Shown here: positions 15,972 through 25,320 of the stretch, in pieces
How positions within the stretch are numbered: the first letter of the stretch is position 1
How the letters are laid out: each line of letters begins with the position of its first letter
Assembly: GCF_045062745.1 (NCBI RefSeq)
Contig: NZ_JBJGED010000032.1
Coordinates: 24,543-88,542, forward strand
Direction of reading: 5' to 3'
Length of the DNA stretch: 64,000 nt
Origin: Paenibacillus_AA sp045062745
GTDB taxonomy: Bacteria > Bacillota > Bacilli > Paenibacillales > NBRC-103111
Notes under the pieces: generated by a model
Told to the model about the DNA's origin: nothing
The model's input: the letters and a program-made list of their open reading frames with translations, nothing else
Database searches by the model: none
Position numbers and translations under genes: made by a program

Positions 15972-17123
15972 ATGGAGAGACTCTGGACGAAGTCCTATAT
16001 CAGCATGATGGTCGGAATGTTGGTCTTATTCACCGGGTTTTATTTGCTATTGCCCACGATGCCTCTCTTCATCAAGGAAATGGGAGGCAGCGAGTCGCAG
16101 GTCGGCCTCGCGGCGGGAGCCTTCACGCTGACCGCGGTCGTGTTCCGTCCCCTCGTCGGGGGGCTGCTCGACCGATACGGCAGAAGGCCTTTCATGATCT
16201 GGGGACTCGCCCTGTTCGTCTTGTCGATGTACCTGTACAGCTGGGTAGGCGGAATTGTGATTTTGCTGGCTTTGCGTATCCTGCACGGCGCGAGCTGGGC
16301 GTTCTCGACGACGGCGGTCAGCACCTCGGTCACGGACATCATCCCGGTCTCCCGCCGGGGGGAGGGTATGGGCTGGTTCGGCATGGCGATGACGGTGGCG
16401 ATGGCGATCGGGCCGATGCTGGGTCTCTGGGTGCAGCAGAACGGGTCGTTTCACAGTTTGTTTTTGCTGGCAACGGGGCTGTCCGCGGCATCGCTGGTAC
16501 TTGTGTTCTTGACTCGGATACCTTTTGAACCCAGCGCGGGAACGAGGAAAATCCAGATTTTCGATAAATCGGTTCTTCCCGTCACGACGGGGGTCTTCTT
16601 CCTGGCGGTGGCCTATGGCGGCATCACGACGTTTTTGCCTCTCTTCGCAACCTCGATCGAAGTCAACTCCGGCACCTTCTTCTTGGTGTACGCCTTGGCG
16701 CTGACGTTGGCCCGTCCGTTCGCGGGCAGGCTGTCCGACCGGCTAGGGGAGGCTGCAGTCATCCTACCGGGCCTCGCAGTGACCGTATTGGCTTTGTTGG
16801 TCCTGAGCTTCTCGAGCGGGCTCGGGGGTGTCATCGCCGCCGCCGTACTGTACGGATTAGGGTTCGGTTCGGCGCAGCCGGCACTGCAAGCGGCCAATCT
16901 GCGGTTGGCCCATCCGGACAAGAAGGGGGTGGCCAATGCTTCGTTCATGACCGCCTTCGATCTCGGCATCGGCTTGGGTGCGATCGTGCTCGGCTGGGTC
17001 TCCCAGCATACCGGCTACGAGGTTTTGTTCAGCGTGTGCGCCGCTTCTGTGGCCGTATCGGCTATGATCTTCGTGGCCGTCGTCAGGCGGCGATTGGCGG
17101 AGAGCCGAGTTATGGCGGGTTAG
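15972..17123 (+). CDS. MFS transporter, drug-efflux type
   Basis: 383 residues, about twelve membrane helices. The conserved loop 2-3 motif is GGLLDRYGRRPFM and its second-half counterpart is AGRLSDRLGEAAV. Helix 5 contains GMAMTVAMAIGPMLG, like motif C of exporters. It starts at ATG 15972 after TAGGAGGAGAG. The PadR regulator directly upstream suggests induced efflux of a toxic compound; the substrate is not evident. Confidence 0.92.
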   Translation: MERLWTKSYISMMVGMLVLFTGFYLLLPTMPLFIKEMGGSESQVGLAAGAFTLTAVVFRPLVGGLLDRYGRRPFMIWGLALFVLSMYLYSWVGGIVILLALRILHGASWAFSTTAVSTSVTDIIPVSRRGEGMGWFGMAMTVAMAIGPMLGLWVQQNGSFHSLFLLATGLSAASLVLVFLTRIPFEPSAGTRKIQIFDKSVLPVTTGVFFLAVAYGGITTFLPLFATSIEVNSGTFFLVYALALTLARPFAGRLSDRLGEAAVILPGLAVTVLALLVLSFSSGLGGVIAAAVLYGLGFGSAQPALQAANLRLAHPDKKGVANASFMTAFDLGIGLGAIVLGWVSQHTGYEVLFSVCAASVAVSAMIFVAVVRRRLAESRVMAG

Positions 17124-17191
17124 GGGTTGGGCCCTTTCGCTCAGGACCAGAGCTCCGATCAACTTACGCAATACGCTCGTTGTAATGCTAA

Positions 17192-17375
17192 GTTTACAAA
17201 TAAGCAGGGGAACTTTACTAATATAGCGCCATTTTAACGATTTTCGGCAAATTGTTAGGCTAACCTGCGTTAATAGTAAGGTCAACTTTACCAATAACGA
17301 AGGTTAGGTTAACAATACAACTCATTTCGGCACAAACAGGTCAAAACTTGTAAGGCAACTAAGCTTATTAGTAAA
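17192..17375. repeat. Cluster of TTTACTAATAA-type boxes
   Basis: The 730-base gap between the MFS gene and yojF has no credible gene. Its first part carries five related boxes: GTTTACAAATAAGC (17192), CTTTACTAATATAGC (17213), an inverted copy at 17267-17281, CTTTACCAATAACGA (17286), and an inverted copy at 17363-17375. The copies at 17267 and 17286 face each other across TCAA and can form a hairpin. Confidence 0.6.
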
Positions 17376-17393
17376 TTATGCCTTACAAGATGG
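17325..17393 (+). repeat. 69-nt palindromic dispersed repeat, copy 1
   Basis: By hand alignment 58 of 69 positions match the reverse complement of 49223-49291. The right part is a hairpin with 11-bp arms CTTGTAAGGCA and TGCCTTACAAG around an inner ACTAA/TTAGT stem. Confidence 0.8.
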
Positions 17394-17447
17394 ACGGCAA
17401 GAAAGGATAGAACGGTTTCACGGGGGCGAGAGGCGTCCGGAGCGTCG

Positions 17448-17631
17448 TAGTTCGAATTTGCCGAACTGCAGGTCATCGGAAACGCTGTTGCTGCTGAATA
17501 GTTGGATTTTGCCGCATTAGAGCGTACTATTCGAGTAGACCTGCTGCGAACCAGACCTGTAAGTAGTTGAAATCGAACTGCGTCCACCTATTTCGCCCCA
17601 CGATGTCATTTAATTTGACGAAATCGAATTA
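17448..17631 (+). repeat. Four-box inverted element, copy 1
   Basis: Four 25-nt boxes start at 17448, 17499, 17556 and 17607. The first two are forward (TAGTTCGAATTTGCC and TAGTTGGATTTTGCC). The last two are reversed (read on the minus strand, CAGTTCGATTTCAAC and TAATTCGATTTCGTC). Box gaps are 26, 32 and 26 nt. The same family and layout recur at 57540-57722. A further small hairpin (GCAGG/CCTGC) lies near 17660; the remaining bases up to yojF show nothing else. Confidence 0.75.
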
Positions 17632-17855
17632 CTCGGAGGACAGATCCAGCAGCGAGCTGCAGGTTCTTCCTGCAAGATCAGCCTGCCAGTCCCCTTTCCT
17701 GTCGGTTCCGTGTCCTCATCGAGAGAACCAGCCGGATTCCAGCAGCACACGGAACAGCAGCATCGGCCCACGCAGGCGGTGGTTTTCGTTTACACAGGAA
17801 AGCGTGGTAGAATAAGAGGAAATAAGCAGCGAGACCAGTAGAGGGGGAGAGCACG

Positions 17856-18200
17856 ATGAGGCTGATCGAGCCAGAGGCCATCCAGCACAGGCTGGAGAGT
17901 ATGAGCGGGGAAGAGCTGTACATCCATCTGGAAATGACGACGGGCGCCTATGCGGCGCATTTCGATCAGTCCAAGCATCCGGCCGCGACCTTCATCACCA
18001 ATGCGAAGATCCGGTTCAGCCAAGGCTCGATCCAAGGCGGAGGGCCCTATCGCGTGGGCTTGAAGATGGAACAAGGCTGGGTCTATTCGGAAGGGCTGAC
18101 CCATTATGAAGAGACCGACACCGAGAGGCTCATCCTGGCCGGGCACGATACGCAGGGCAAGCTGGTCGTCGCGCTGCAATTGGGCCGGGAGCCCTTCTGA
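17856..18200 (+). CDS. yojF: YojF family protein (DUF1806)
   Basis: 114 residues matching YojF over its full length (HFDQSKHPAATFITNAK, YRVGLKMEQGWVYSEGLTHYE in parts). In Bacillus, yojF sits directly before bshB2, and the same order is found here with 14 bases between. It is therefore thought to belong to bacillithiol metabolism, though its own activity is not defined. RBS AGGGGGAGAG precedes the ATG. Confidence 0.88.
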   Translation: MRLIEPEAIQHRLESMSGEELYIHLEMTTGAYAAHFDQSKHPAATFITNAKIRFSQGSIQGGGPYRVGLKMEQGWVYSEGLTHYEETDTERLILAGHDTQGKLVVALQLGREPF

Positions 18201-18214
18201 GAGGAGAGGACCGT

Positions 18215-18871
18215 ATGGAACGACACATCCTGGTCGTATTGCCGCATCCGGATGACGAATCTTTCGGCTTAGCGGGCACGCTGGCCATGCACATCGCACA
18301 GGGGACGCAGGTCACCTACGGCTGTCTGACCCTCGGGGAGATGGGACGGAATATGGGTATCCCGCCGTTCGCCACCCGGGTGACGCTGCCTGCGATCCGC
18401 AAGCTCGAGCTGGAAGCGTCCTGCCGCGCCATCGGCATCCAGGACCTGCGCCTGCTCGGCTTCCACGACAAAACGATCGAATTCGAAGACCGCGATCTGC
18501 TCGACGGGTGCATCGAGAGCCTCATCCGCGAGGTGAAGCCAACGCTCATCGTCACCTTCTACCCGGGCTACAGCGTACATCCGGACCATGAAGCATGCGG
18601 GGCCGCGGTCGTCCGGGCCGTCCGGAGACTGCCCGTCGGGCAGCGGCCGCCCGTGCACGCCATTGCTTTCTCCAAGAACCATGAGGAAGCGATCGGCAAG
18701 CCGGATATCGTTAACGATGTGAAGGACTATTTGCCGCAAAAGAAGGCGTCCATCGAATCGCACCGCTCGCAATTCCAGGCCGCGGAGCTGCTGGGCAGCC
18801 AGCAGTGGGGCGAGCAGGAGTTTCTGGACCGGTTCGGGACCGAGCGGTTTTGGACGTATCCCATCGATTGA
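18215..18871 (+). CDS. bshB2: Bacillithiol biosynthesis deacetylase BshB2
   Basis: 218 residues, PIG-L/LmbE deacetylase fold. The zinc site begins with PHPDDES (His11, Asp14) and is completed by the later VHPDHEACG. It hydrolyses N-acetylglucosaminyl-malate to glucosaminyl-malate in bacillithiol synthesis, in the cytoplasm. The yojF-bshB2 order supports BshB2 rather than BshB1. It ends at a bidirectional terminator shared with the convergent helicase gene. Confidence 0.92.
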   Translation: MERHILVVLPHPDDESFGLAGTLAMHIAQGTQVTYGCLTLGEMGRNMGIPPFATRVTLPAIRKLELEASCRAIGIQDLRLLGFHDKTIEFEDRDLLDGCIESLIREVKPTLIVTFYPGYSVHPDHEACGAAVVRAVRRLPVGQRPPVHAIAFSKNHEEAIGKPDIVNDVKDYLPQKKASIESHRSQFQAAELLGSQQWGEQEFLDRFGTERFWTYPID

Positions 18872-18879
18872 GCGGAAAT

Positions 18880-18935
18880 AAGGGGCTGACCTCCGAGTAG
18901 AGCAACTGCCGTTGCTACTCGAGGGCCAGCCCCTT
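18880..18935. terminator. Bidirectional terminator between bshB2 and the helicase gene
   Basis: AAGGGGCTG pairs with CAGCCCCTT, enclosing a second stem CGAGTAG/CTACTCG type with GCAAC/GTTGC. It serves two convergent genes. Confidence 0.85.
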
Positions 18936-18949
18936 CGTTGTACGCACCA

Positions 18950-21892
18950 TCACCACGACTGGCGCAGGGCGAACAGATCGCGCAGCTCGTCGTTCGACAG
19001 CTCCGTAATCCAATTCTCCGACGTCGAAATAACGTTCTCGCTCAAGCTCATCTTGCTTTCCAGCATCTCGTCGATTTTCTCCTCCAGGGTGCCCAGGGAG
19101 ATGAATTTGTGCACCTGCACGTTGCGCTTTTGTCCCATCCGGTACGCGCGGTCTGTCGCCTGGTTCTCGACTGCGGGGTTCCACCAACGGTCGAAGTGGA
19201 ACACATGATTGGCCGCCGTGAGGTTGAGGCCGACGCCGCCCGCCTTCAGCGACAGGACGAAGATGCCGGGGCCCGAACCGTCGGGAGCCTGGAACGCCTC
19301 AATCATCCGGTCGCGCTCGGCCTTGGCCGTGCCGCCGTTCAGGTACAGAACGGGCTCGCTCCGATGCGCACCCAGCACGTCGGCGAGCATACGGCCCATC
19401 CCGACGTACTGGGTGAAGATCAGGCACGAGTCGCCCTCGTCGCGAAGCTCGTCGACCATCGCCACGAGCCGCTCCAGCTTCGCCGACCGCGCGACGAACG
19501 CCTCGCGGGGCTCTTCGGGCCAGCCGGCCAGCTCCTCGGCGGTCGGCGCGGCCTCCTTCGTCTGCAGCACCGGATGATCGCAGAGCTGCTTGAGCTGCGT
19601 CAGCGCCGCCAGAATCGCACCTTTGCGCTCGATGCCCTCGAGCTCGGCCATCCGCTCCATCAACCGCTTGACCGTCTGCTCGTAGAGGGCGCCCTGCTCC
19701 GCGGTCAGATTGATGTACACCTTCATCTCCTGCTTCTCCGGCAGATCGAGCTGGATCGCGGGATCGTTCTTCTTGCGCCGCAGCATGAACGGCTTCACGA
19801 GCTTCTGGAGCTGCGCGGTCCGCTCCGCATCCTGATGCTTCTCGATCGGCGCCGCGAACCGCTGCTGGAACCCGCGCTGACTCCCCAGGTACCCGGGATT
19901 CAGAAAATCATAGATCGACCACAGCTCCGACAGCCGGTTCTCGATCGGCGTGCCGGTCAGCGCGATGCGGTGCAGCGCCTGAAGGGAGCGGACGGCGGCC
20001 GACTGCTTGTTCTGTGCGTTCTTGATATTCTGGGCTTCGTCCAGACAGAGGGAGCTCCAGACGATGCCTTGCAGGGTCTCCTGGTCCAGTAGAGCCGTCG
20101 TGTATGATGTAAGGACCACGTCCATCTCGCTCCAGACGGACGCCGCCTCCTCGCGCGTCAGCCGGCCCTTCCCATAGTGCAGATGCACCCGCAGCTCGGG
20201 GGCGAAGCGGGCCAGCTCCTTCTGCCAGTTGCCGAGCACCGAGGTCGGGCAGACGAGCAAAGCCGGAGTGTCGGACTCGGCCCGATGCTGCAGCAAGTAG
20301 GCGATGAACTGGACGGTCTTGCCCAGTCCCATGTCATCGGCCAGGCAGGCGCCTAGCCCGAATGAGCGGAGGAGGCTGAGCCAGCTGAAGCCTTCTCGCT
20401 GGTATCCGCGCAGCTCGGCCCGCAGGCCTGCCGGTGCGGCGAGCGGCTCGATGTCCGACGGCTGGCCGAGCCGGCGGAGCAGCGCGAGCAGGTGGGCGTT
20501 CAGCTCCACCTCGAGCTGGACCCGGTCGTCCTCCGCCGCTTCCTCGCGGGAAGGACGGTTGCCGGCAGGCGACTGCTCCCGATCCGCTTCACTTAGCAGG
20601 TGAAGCTGCAGCACATCCTGGAGGGACAGGCCCTCCTCCGGATTCATGCTGGCCATGAGCCGCCGGATCTTCTCCATGAGCGCCGGGTCGAGCAGCACCC
20701 ATTCGCCCCGGAAGCGGATGAGCCGTTCCTTGCGGCTCAGCAGCTCGGCGAATTCCGCCTCGGTCAAGTCCGCGTCGCCGATGGCGATCCGCCAGTCGAA
20801 GGCGACGATGGCGTTCAGCCCGAACAGCGACTGGCTCCGGCCCCCGGCCTCGGGGGCCACCTGCGCGCGGAGGCGCGGCTTGCGCTTCGACGCGGCCTCC
20901 CACCAGCCGGGGAGCATCACGCTCCAGCCGTCGCTCAGCAGGTCGCGGCTGTCAGCCGTCAGGAACCGCCACGCGGCTTCGTCGCTCAGCGGTTCGGCGA
21001 ACAGCTCGCCGCGGTGCACCGTCTCCGGCAGCGCCGCCGCGAGCCGAGCGGCCCAGCCGGCCGAGCGCTCCCGGACGTAGGGGCTCCACTCGTGAGCCCA
21101 CACGCCGGAAGCGTGGCCGTCCGCGAGCAGCCGGATCGGCACGACCGCCGATCCCTCCGACCGGTCCTGCAGCACGAGCCGCAGGCGCCAGTCCGGCGCT
21201 TCCCCGTCCGGCTCGAGCAGCTGCAGAGCCGGGCGGAACGGAGCCGGATCCGGCTTCCAGCCGAGCGCATCGAGCCACTCTGCCTCCGCGAGCCCCACCG
21301 TGGCCGCGCCGGCCCCGCCCGCCGGCCCCCCGCGGAACAGCGCCGGATACTGCCGGCGCAGCTCGGACATCGCGGCTTCGTCCGCATAGTGCTCCGAGAC
21401 GACGACGGCGGAGAAGGCGGCTTGCAGACCGGTCAGCCTGTCGCCAAGATCATCCAGACGGCGGAGCGATTCCGCCTCCGCCTCCTCCAGCCCTTCGGAA
21501 TCGGCAGCCCATGTCCACTGCAGCTGGCCCCCCAGATACGCTCTATAGCTGGGCCGATAACGGCCGGCCCGAGCTTCCCGGAGCAGCAGGGGCGCGGTCT
21601 CGAGCAGGGCGGTCGTCACTTCATCCCCGCCCGACCACCGGACGATGTCCACGGTATCCGGTTCGGCGAAGAAGCCCAGCACCATCTCCGCAGGGAGCAC
21701 GGTTACGACGAGCTCCCCGGCGTGCCGCTGCTCCAGCAGGGTGCCATAGCAGGAGGGCTCATGCCAGGCGAACAGCAGGCTTCGGAATTTCTCGCTGGCC
21801 ACAGCTCTCCCGTCCTGCTGCCCCCAGAGCAGAGCGTCTCCGTTATCCGTGAGCACCGCATGTACAGTCATTTCCACCAAGTTGAGATTCAT
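18950..21892 (-). CDS. SNF2-family DEAD/DEAH-box helicase (YwqA-like)
   Basis: 980 residues. About 440 N-terminal residues form an accessory region, followed by a two-lobe SNF2 motor. Motif I is DDMGLGKT, motif II LDEAQN, motif III ALTGTPIENRL. The second lobe has SLKAGGVGLNLTAANHV and the Arg finger motif ATDRAYRMGQ. All catalytic residues are present. The order SWIM protein then helicase, with a 4-base overlap, matches ywqB-ywqA of Bacillus. The pair probably remodels DNA or nucleic-acid complexes; its physiological role is not known. Confidence 0.93.
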   Translation of the reverse strand: MNLNLVEMTVHAVLTDNGDALLWGQQDGRAVASEKFRSLLFAWHEPSCYGTLLEQRHAGELVVTVLPAEMVLGFFAEPDTVDIVRWSGGDEVTTALLETAPLLLREARAGRYRPSYRAYLGGQLQWTWAADSEGLEEAEAESLRRLDDLGDRLTGLQAAFSAVVVSEHYADEAAMSELRRQYPALFRGGPAGGAGAATVGLAEAEWLDALGWKPDPAPFRPALQLLEPDGEAPDWRLRLVLQDRSEGSAVVPIRLLADGHASGVWAHEWSPYVRERSAGWAARLAAALPETVHRGELFAEPLSDEAAWRFLTADSRDLLSDGWSVMLPGWWEAASKRKPRLRAQVAPEAGGRSQSLFGLNAIVAFDWRIAIGDADLTEAEFAELLSRKERLIRFRGEWVLLDPALMEKIRRLMASMNPEEGLSLQDVLQLHLLSEADREQSPAGNRPSREEAAEDDRVQLEVELNAHLLALLRRLGQPSDIEPLAAPAGLRAELRGYQREGFSWLSLLRSFGLGACLADDMGLGKTVQFIAYLLQHRAESDTPALLVCPTSVLGNWQKELARFAPELRVHLHYGKGRLTREEAASVWSEMDVVLTSYTTALLDQETLQGIVWSSLCLDEAQNIKNAQNKQSAAVRSLQALHRIALTGTPIENRLSELWSIYDFLNPGYLGSQRGFQQRFAAPIEKHQDAERTAQLQKLVKPFMLRRKKNDPAIQLDLPEKQEMKVYINLTAEQGALYEQTVKRLMERMAELEGIERKGAILAALTQLKQLCDHPVLQTKEAAPTAEELAGWPEEPREAFVARSAKLERLVAMVDELRDEGDSCLIFTQYVGMGRMLADVLGAHRSEPVLYLNGGTAKAERDRMIEAFQAPDGSGPGIFVLSLKAGGVGLNLTAANHVFHFDRWWNPAVENQATDRAYRMGQKRNVQVHKFISLGTLEEKIDEMLESKMSLSENVISTSENWITELSNDELRDLFALRQSW

Positions 21893-23457
21893 TCCGCCAG
21901 CTTTCCTTTCTTAATCTCCTCATGCAGCGCCCGGAGCCGGTTATGCCGTTCCAAGAACCCGTCCAAGAAACCTTCCCACCGGTCGATTCGTTTCAGTTTT
22001 TTGTAGATTTTAAACAGCCGCTTCAGCAGCTTGACCGCCAGCTTGTAATTTTGTCGGTTCTTCTGGCTCACATAAAACTCGATCCCCTGATGATAATACG
22101 GCACCAGCAGCTCAGGCGCTTCCTTCTCGATCGGCTGCAGCACGCTGACGCGATATTGGAGGGGGTCACGGCCTAGCCAGAGCTGGATCTCCAGCCAGGG
22201 CTTCCAACGGTGCTGCTCGTACAGCCAGTTTTCGATAAAGGGCGCCGAAAGGGGCAGCATGCCTCTAAGGAAATCCAACATCGGCTCTTCGACTTCGGGA
22301 CGATGAACGGCCGCTTCCTTCCAGAACGCCATATAGACTTGGAACTCCTGGCCCCGCAGGTGCTGGAATTGGGGTCTCATCCGGCTCAACCAATCCACCA
22401 GAGCTTTCCAATTGCGGGAAGCGGATAGATGATTGAGGAAAGGGAGGAATAAACTCGCAGGCGCTTGAGTGAACGAATCGCTCGCTTCCAAGGCTGCCCA
22501 AGCTTCTTCGATTTTGGATTGCTGAAGGTAATGGAACGCCTTCAAGGCCTGAAGCGGAAAGGAGAGCGACTCCCCGGGCAGTTGCTCGAGCTCGTCCAAT
22601 TCCTGGGACACCCACCCCCCCGCCTCCGGTCGGGAAGCGATCAAAGCTTTCCATAGCGCCATATACAAGCCATAATCCCGCATCCGCAGCCCAGGCTCTT
22701 CCGCTATTTGTTGCCTCATATACCTCAATGTCTGCGTGAGCCGTTCCGTGGACAGGGTGAGATTGAAGGCGGCGGATTGCTGCCGCAATGTATGCTGCAC
22801 ATCCTCATACATCCGCTGCAGCGCGAATCCAGTGTAGTGGCCTGCATGGCCCTGAGCGTCCAACTCCTTCAGCTTACGCAGGACGAACAAGTGCTGATGC
22901 AGCTCATAGTAGAGCCAGTCGATGGCGGTGAACGGGATTGAACGAGGGCTGAGCCTCTGCAACTGATGTCGCAGCATCTCCGTATACTTCCCAGGGTCGT
23001 AGGCCGGCTTTACAAAAGAAGTCGCCTCCTCCCAGAACGCATGCCAACCGGCGACATCGAGTTGGGGCAACTGCTGAAGCACCGACTGTGCGGGGGCTGC
23101 CGTCTGCACTCGCTTCTGGTACATGCGGGCGTTCACAACTTGAGAAGCCGGGTACCCGAGACGATCCGCCAGCTCCATAATGACGGCCGCAAGATGCTTG
23201 CAATTCGAGCGAACCGGGCAGGTACAGGTGCTGGATGCGAACCGGTTCAGATTCAACACGACCTGATACGTCTCCGTGCCGGTCACCTTTGCTTGCACCA
23301 CGCGTTCCTCCGCGGTAATGCGCAGCGACTCGACGAATTGCTGCTTGAAATATTGATACCCCCGGCTCAAGGTCACCTCATTGAAATGACGGCCTACTTG
23401 CCCGAGAAGCTCTTCCCACTGCTCATCGTTTAATGCAGGTCGATTGCTATCACTCAT
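21889..23457 (-). CDS. SWIM zinc-finger protein (YwqB-like)
   Basis: 522 residues. The SWIM motif CTCPVRSNCKH (CxC-x5-CxH) lies near residue 80 after a short N-terminal domain (GRHFNEVTLSRGYQYF). The rest is helical and without recognised motifs. SWIM domains bind DNA or protein. The stop overlaps the start of the SNF2 helicase by four bases, so the two are translationally coupled and likely act together. AAGGAG precedes the ATG, with a TATAAT-type -10 on the minus strand near 23504. Confidence 0.9.
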   Translation of the reverse strand: MSDSNRPALNDEQWEELLGQVGRHFNEVTLSRGYQYFKQQFVESLRITAEERVVQAKVTGTETYQVVLNLNRFASSTCTCPVRSNCKHLAAVIMELADRLGYPASQVVNARMYQKRVQTAAPAQSVLQQLPQLDVAGWHAFWEEATSFVKPAYDPGKYTEMLRHQLQRLSPRSIPFTAIDWLYYELHQHLFVLRKLKELDAQGHAGHYTGFALQRMYEDVQHTLRQQSAAFNLTLSTERLTQTLRYMRQQIAEEPGLRMRDYGLYMALWKALIASRPEAGGWVSQELDELEQLPGESLSFPLQALKAFHYLQQSKIEEAWAALEASDSFTQAPASLFLPFLNHLSASRNWKALVDWLSRMRPQFQHLRGQEFQVYMAFWKEAAVHRPEVEEPMLDFLRGMLPLSAPFIENWLYEQHRWKPWLEIQLWLGRDPLQYRVSVLQPIEKEAPELLVPYYHQGIEFYVSQKNRQNYKLAVKLLKRLFKIYKKLKRIDRWEGFLDGFLERHNRLRALHEEIKKGKLAE

Positions 23458-23589
23458 TTTCCAAAAAACTCCTTGCCAATCATGAAAGATTCTATCAATC
23501 TTATTATAGAATGGGAGACGGGGAAATTCGACACCTACATGATTCGGCAGCCTCCCTCATATGTTTGATAGTGGAAGGGGGATTAGCCT

Positions 23590-24684
23590 TTGTGGATCTT
23601 GTTGCTGCTTGTTGTCGGATGCCTATGTGGGTTTCTGTTGTTTCGTCAAAACACATTGACTGTCGCTCCCCCCTCGAATCCCGGGCAGCGTAGGCTGTCC
23701 GTCATCATTCCTGCGAGGAACGAAGCTTTGAATCTGCCGGCCCTGCTAGCCTCCCTCCGGTCGCAAACGATGCGGCCCTATGAAATCATCGTGGTGGACG
23801 ACGGTTCGGAGGACGGTACGGGGGCGGTTGCGGCCAGCTATGGGGTGAAGGTCGTGAAGAACGGAAGCCTCCCTGAGGGCTGGACCGGGAAAAGCTGGGC
23901 GGTCTGGAACGGGTACCGGCATGCGACCGGCGATACGTTCGTTTTCCTGGATGCCGACATCCGCTTGGCGCCTCAAGCGCTCGCCTCCTTGATCGAAGCC
24001 CGCGAGCGCACCGACGGTGTCATCTCCGTGGTCCCGTACCACTACACAGAGAAGTTTTACGAACGGCTGGCCCTGATCCCGAATGTGCTGGGGACGTTTG
24101 CGTTTACATCGATTTTTGAGAAGAGCAATCCGAAGAAAGGCTTGTACGGCTCCTGCATCGTCGCCTTGCGGGAGGATTACGAGACCATCAACGGGCATGA
24201 GAGCATCCGGGCGGAAATATTGGACGATCTGTTCCTCGGCTCGAAATTCGTGGAAGCGGGCATCCCGGTCACGAACTATATCGGCGGCGGCCTGGTGTCG
24301 TTCCGGATGTATCCGCAGGGGATCCGAAGCGAGATCGAAGGGTTCAGCAAAGGTGCCGTCTTGAGCACCTCGACCCTCAGTCCGTGGACGATCGTCCCGG
24401 TAGCTCTCTGGGTGGTTGGACTTGTCGTCTCCGAATCGGTGTTTGCCTTTGTCGGCACTTCCTGGGTGTGGCCTCTACTGATCGGGTATTTGCTATACAT
24501 GGCGCAATTGTTTTACTTCGTTAAATATGTGGGGGTGTTCGGGATCGTCATGCCGGTCCTGCATGTGCTGTCGACTCTGTTCTTCCTGGGCATCATGGTG
24601 TACTCGGCTTATCAAGTTACGGTGTTGGGACACGTTCGCTGGAAGGGCAGGCAGGTGCGGGTAGGCGGGAGGCGGGAGCTATGA
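23590..24684 (+). CDS. Membrane glycosyltransferase, family 2 type
   Basis: 364 residues. An N-terminal helix is followed by a GT-A domain: SVIIPARNEALNLPALLASL, VVDDGSEDGT, DADIRLAP (metal-binding DxD type) and a later LDDLFLG segment. Three C-terminal membrane helices follow. It resembles glycosyltransferases acting on carotenoid or lipid acceptors (CrtQ-like). TTG start with AAGGGGG upstream. It overlaps the PlsY-type gene by four bases, suggesting a two-step glycolipid pathway. Confidence 0.88.
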   Translation: MWILLLLVVGCLCGFLLFRQNTLTVAPPSNPGQRRLSVIIPARNEALNLPALLASLRSQTMRPYEIIVVDDGSEDGTGAVAASYGVKVVKNGSLPEGWTGKSWAVWNGYRHATGDTFVFLDADIRLAPQALASLIEARERTDGVISVVPYHYTEKFYERLALIPNVLGTFAFTSIFEKSNPKKGLYGSCIVALREDYETINGHESIRAEILDDLFLGSKFVEAGIPVTNYIGGGLVSFRMYPQGIRSEIEGFSKGAVLSTSTLSPWTIVPVALWVVGLVVSESVFAFVGTSWVWPLLIGYLLYMAQLFYFVKYVGVFGIVMPVLHVLSTLFFLGIMVYSAYQVTVLGHVRWKGRQVRVGGRREL

Positions 24685-25301
24685 TTGTTGTGCTGACGGC
24701 GGTCGCCTTTCTATCGGGGTCGCTCATGTTTTCGTACTGGCTGGGCTTGTGGGCGCGCCACAACCTGAGGCTCGTCGGCGACGGCAATCCGGGGGCGCTG
24801 AACCTGTGGAAGGCGTCGGGCTATAAGCTTGGTCTGGCGGGCATCGTGCTCGATTTTGGCAAAGGGTATGTGCCTGTTCTGCTGGTGCTGGCGCTGGGCC
24901 ACGATTATGTCTCCGGGCTCGGAATCGTTCCGGTCGCGCTCGCTCCCATCACGGGACATGCGTTCTCTCCGTTCCTGCAGGGGAAGGGCGGCAAAGCCAT
25001 CGCGGTCACTTTCGGCGTCTGGAGTGCGCTCACGCGATTCGAGGTGTCGCTCGCGTATGCCGTCATCCTCGCGGTGCTGCTCGCGGTATCGCGGTGGATC
25101 GCCAAGGGCAGGACGACTTCCGAGGCGGACGGCCTGCAGGTTGTGGGCGGGCTGCTGCTCGTCGGCGGGTACGTGTGGCTCAGGGCGTTCCCGGTCGAGA
25201 TCGGGTGGGTGTGGCTCGGGAGCTTCTTGCTGCTGTCGTATACACATCGGGCCGAGCTGACGAGGTGGTGGAGGCGGAGGCGAAACCGCCGCTTGATATA
25301 G
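24681..25301 (+). CDS. plsY: PlsY-type glycerol-3-phosphate acyltransferase paralogue
   Basis: 206 residues with about five membrane helices. The three PlsY motifs are present: GSLMFSYWLG, GDGNPGALNLWK, and GHAFSPFLQGKGGKA. The second differs from the common GSGNPGATN. PlsY transfers acyl from acyl-phosphate to glycerol-3-phosphate. Cotranscription with a glycosyltransferase rather than a housekeeping gene suggests a specialised paralogue, possibly acylating another polyol or a glycolipid precursor. Confidence 0.85.
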   Translation: MIVVLTAVAFLSGSLMFSYWLGLWARHNLRLVGDGNPGALNLWKASGYKLGLAGIVLDFGKGYVPVLLVLALGHDYVSGLGIVPVALAPITGHAFSPFLQGKGGKAIAVTFGVWSALTRFEVSLAYAVILAVLLAVSRWIAKGRTTSEADGLQVVGGLLLVGGYVWLRAFPVEIGWVWLGSFLLLSYTHRAELTRWWRRRRNRRLI

Positions 25302-25320
25302 ACAATGCGGATGGGAAACG

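Noticed and set aside
17124..17855. Possible CRISPR-like or phage att region because of many repeats.
   Set aside because: Boxes are degenerate, change orientation, and spacers are not of constant length with identical repeats; no cas or integrase genes.
18938..22006. Long open frames opposite the SNF2 helicase gene (about 384 and 468 codons).
   Set aside because: They are shadows of GC-rich coding DNA: Arg/His/Gln-rich composition, no motifs, no ribosome sites.
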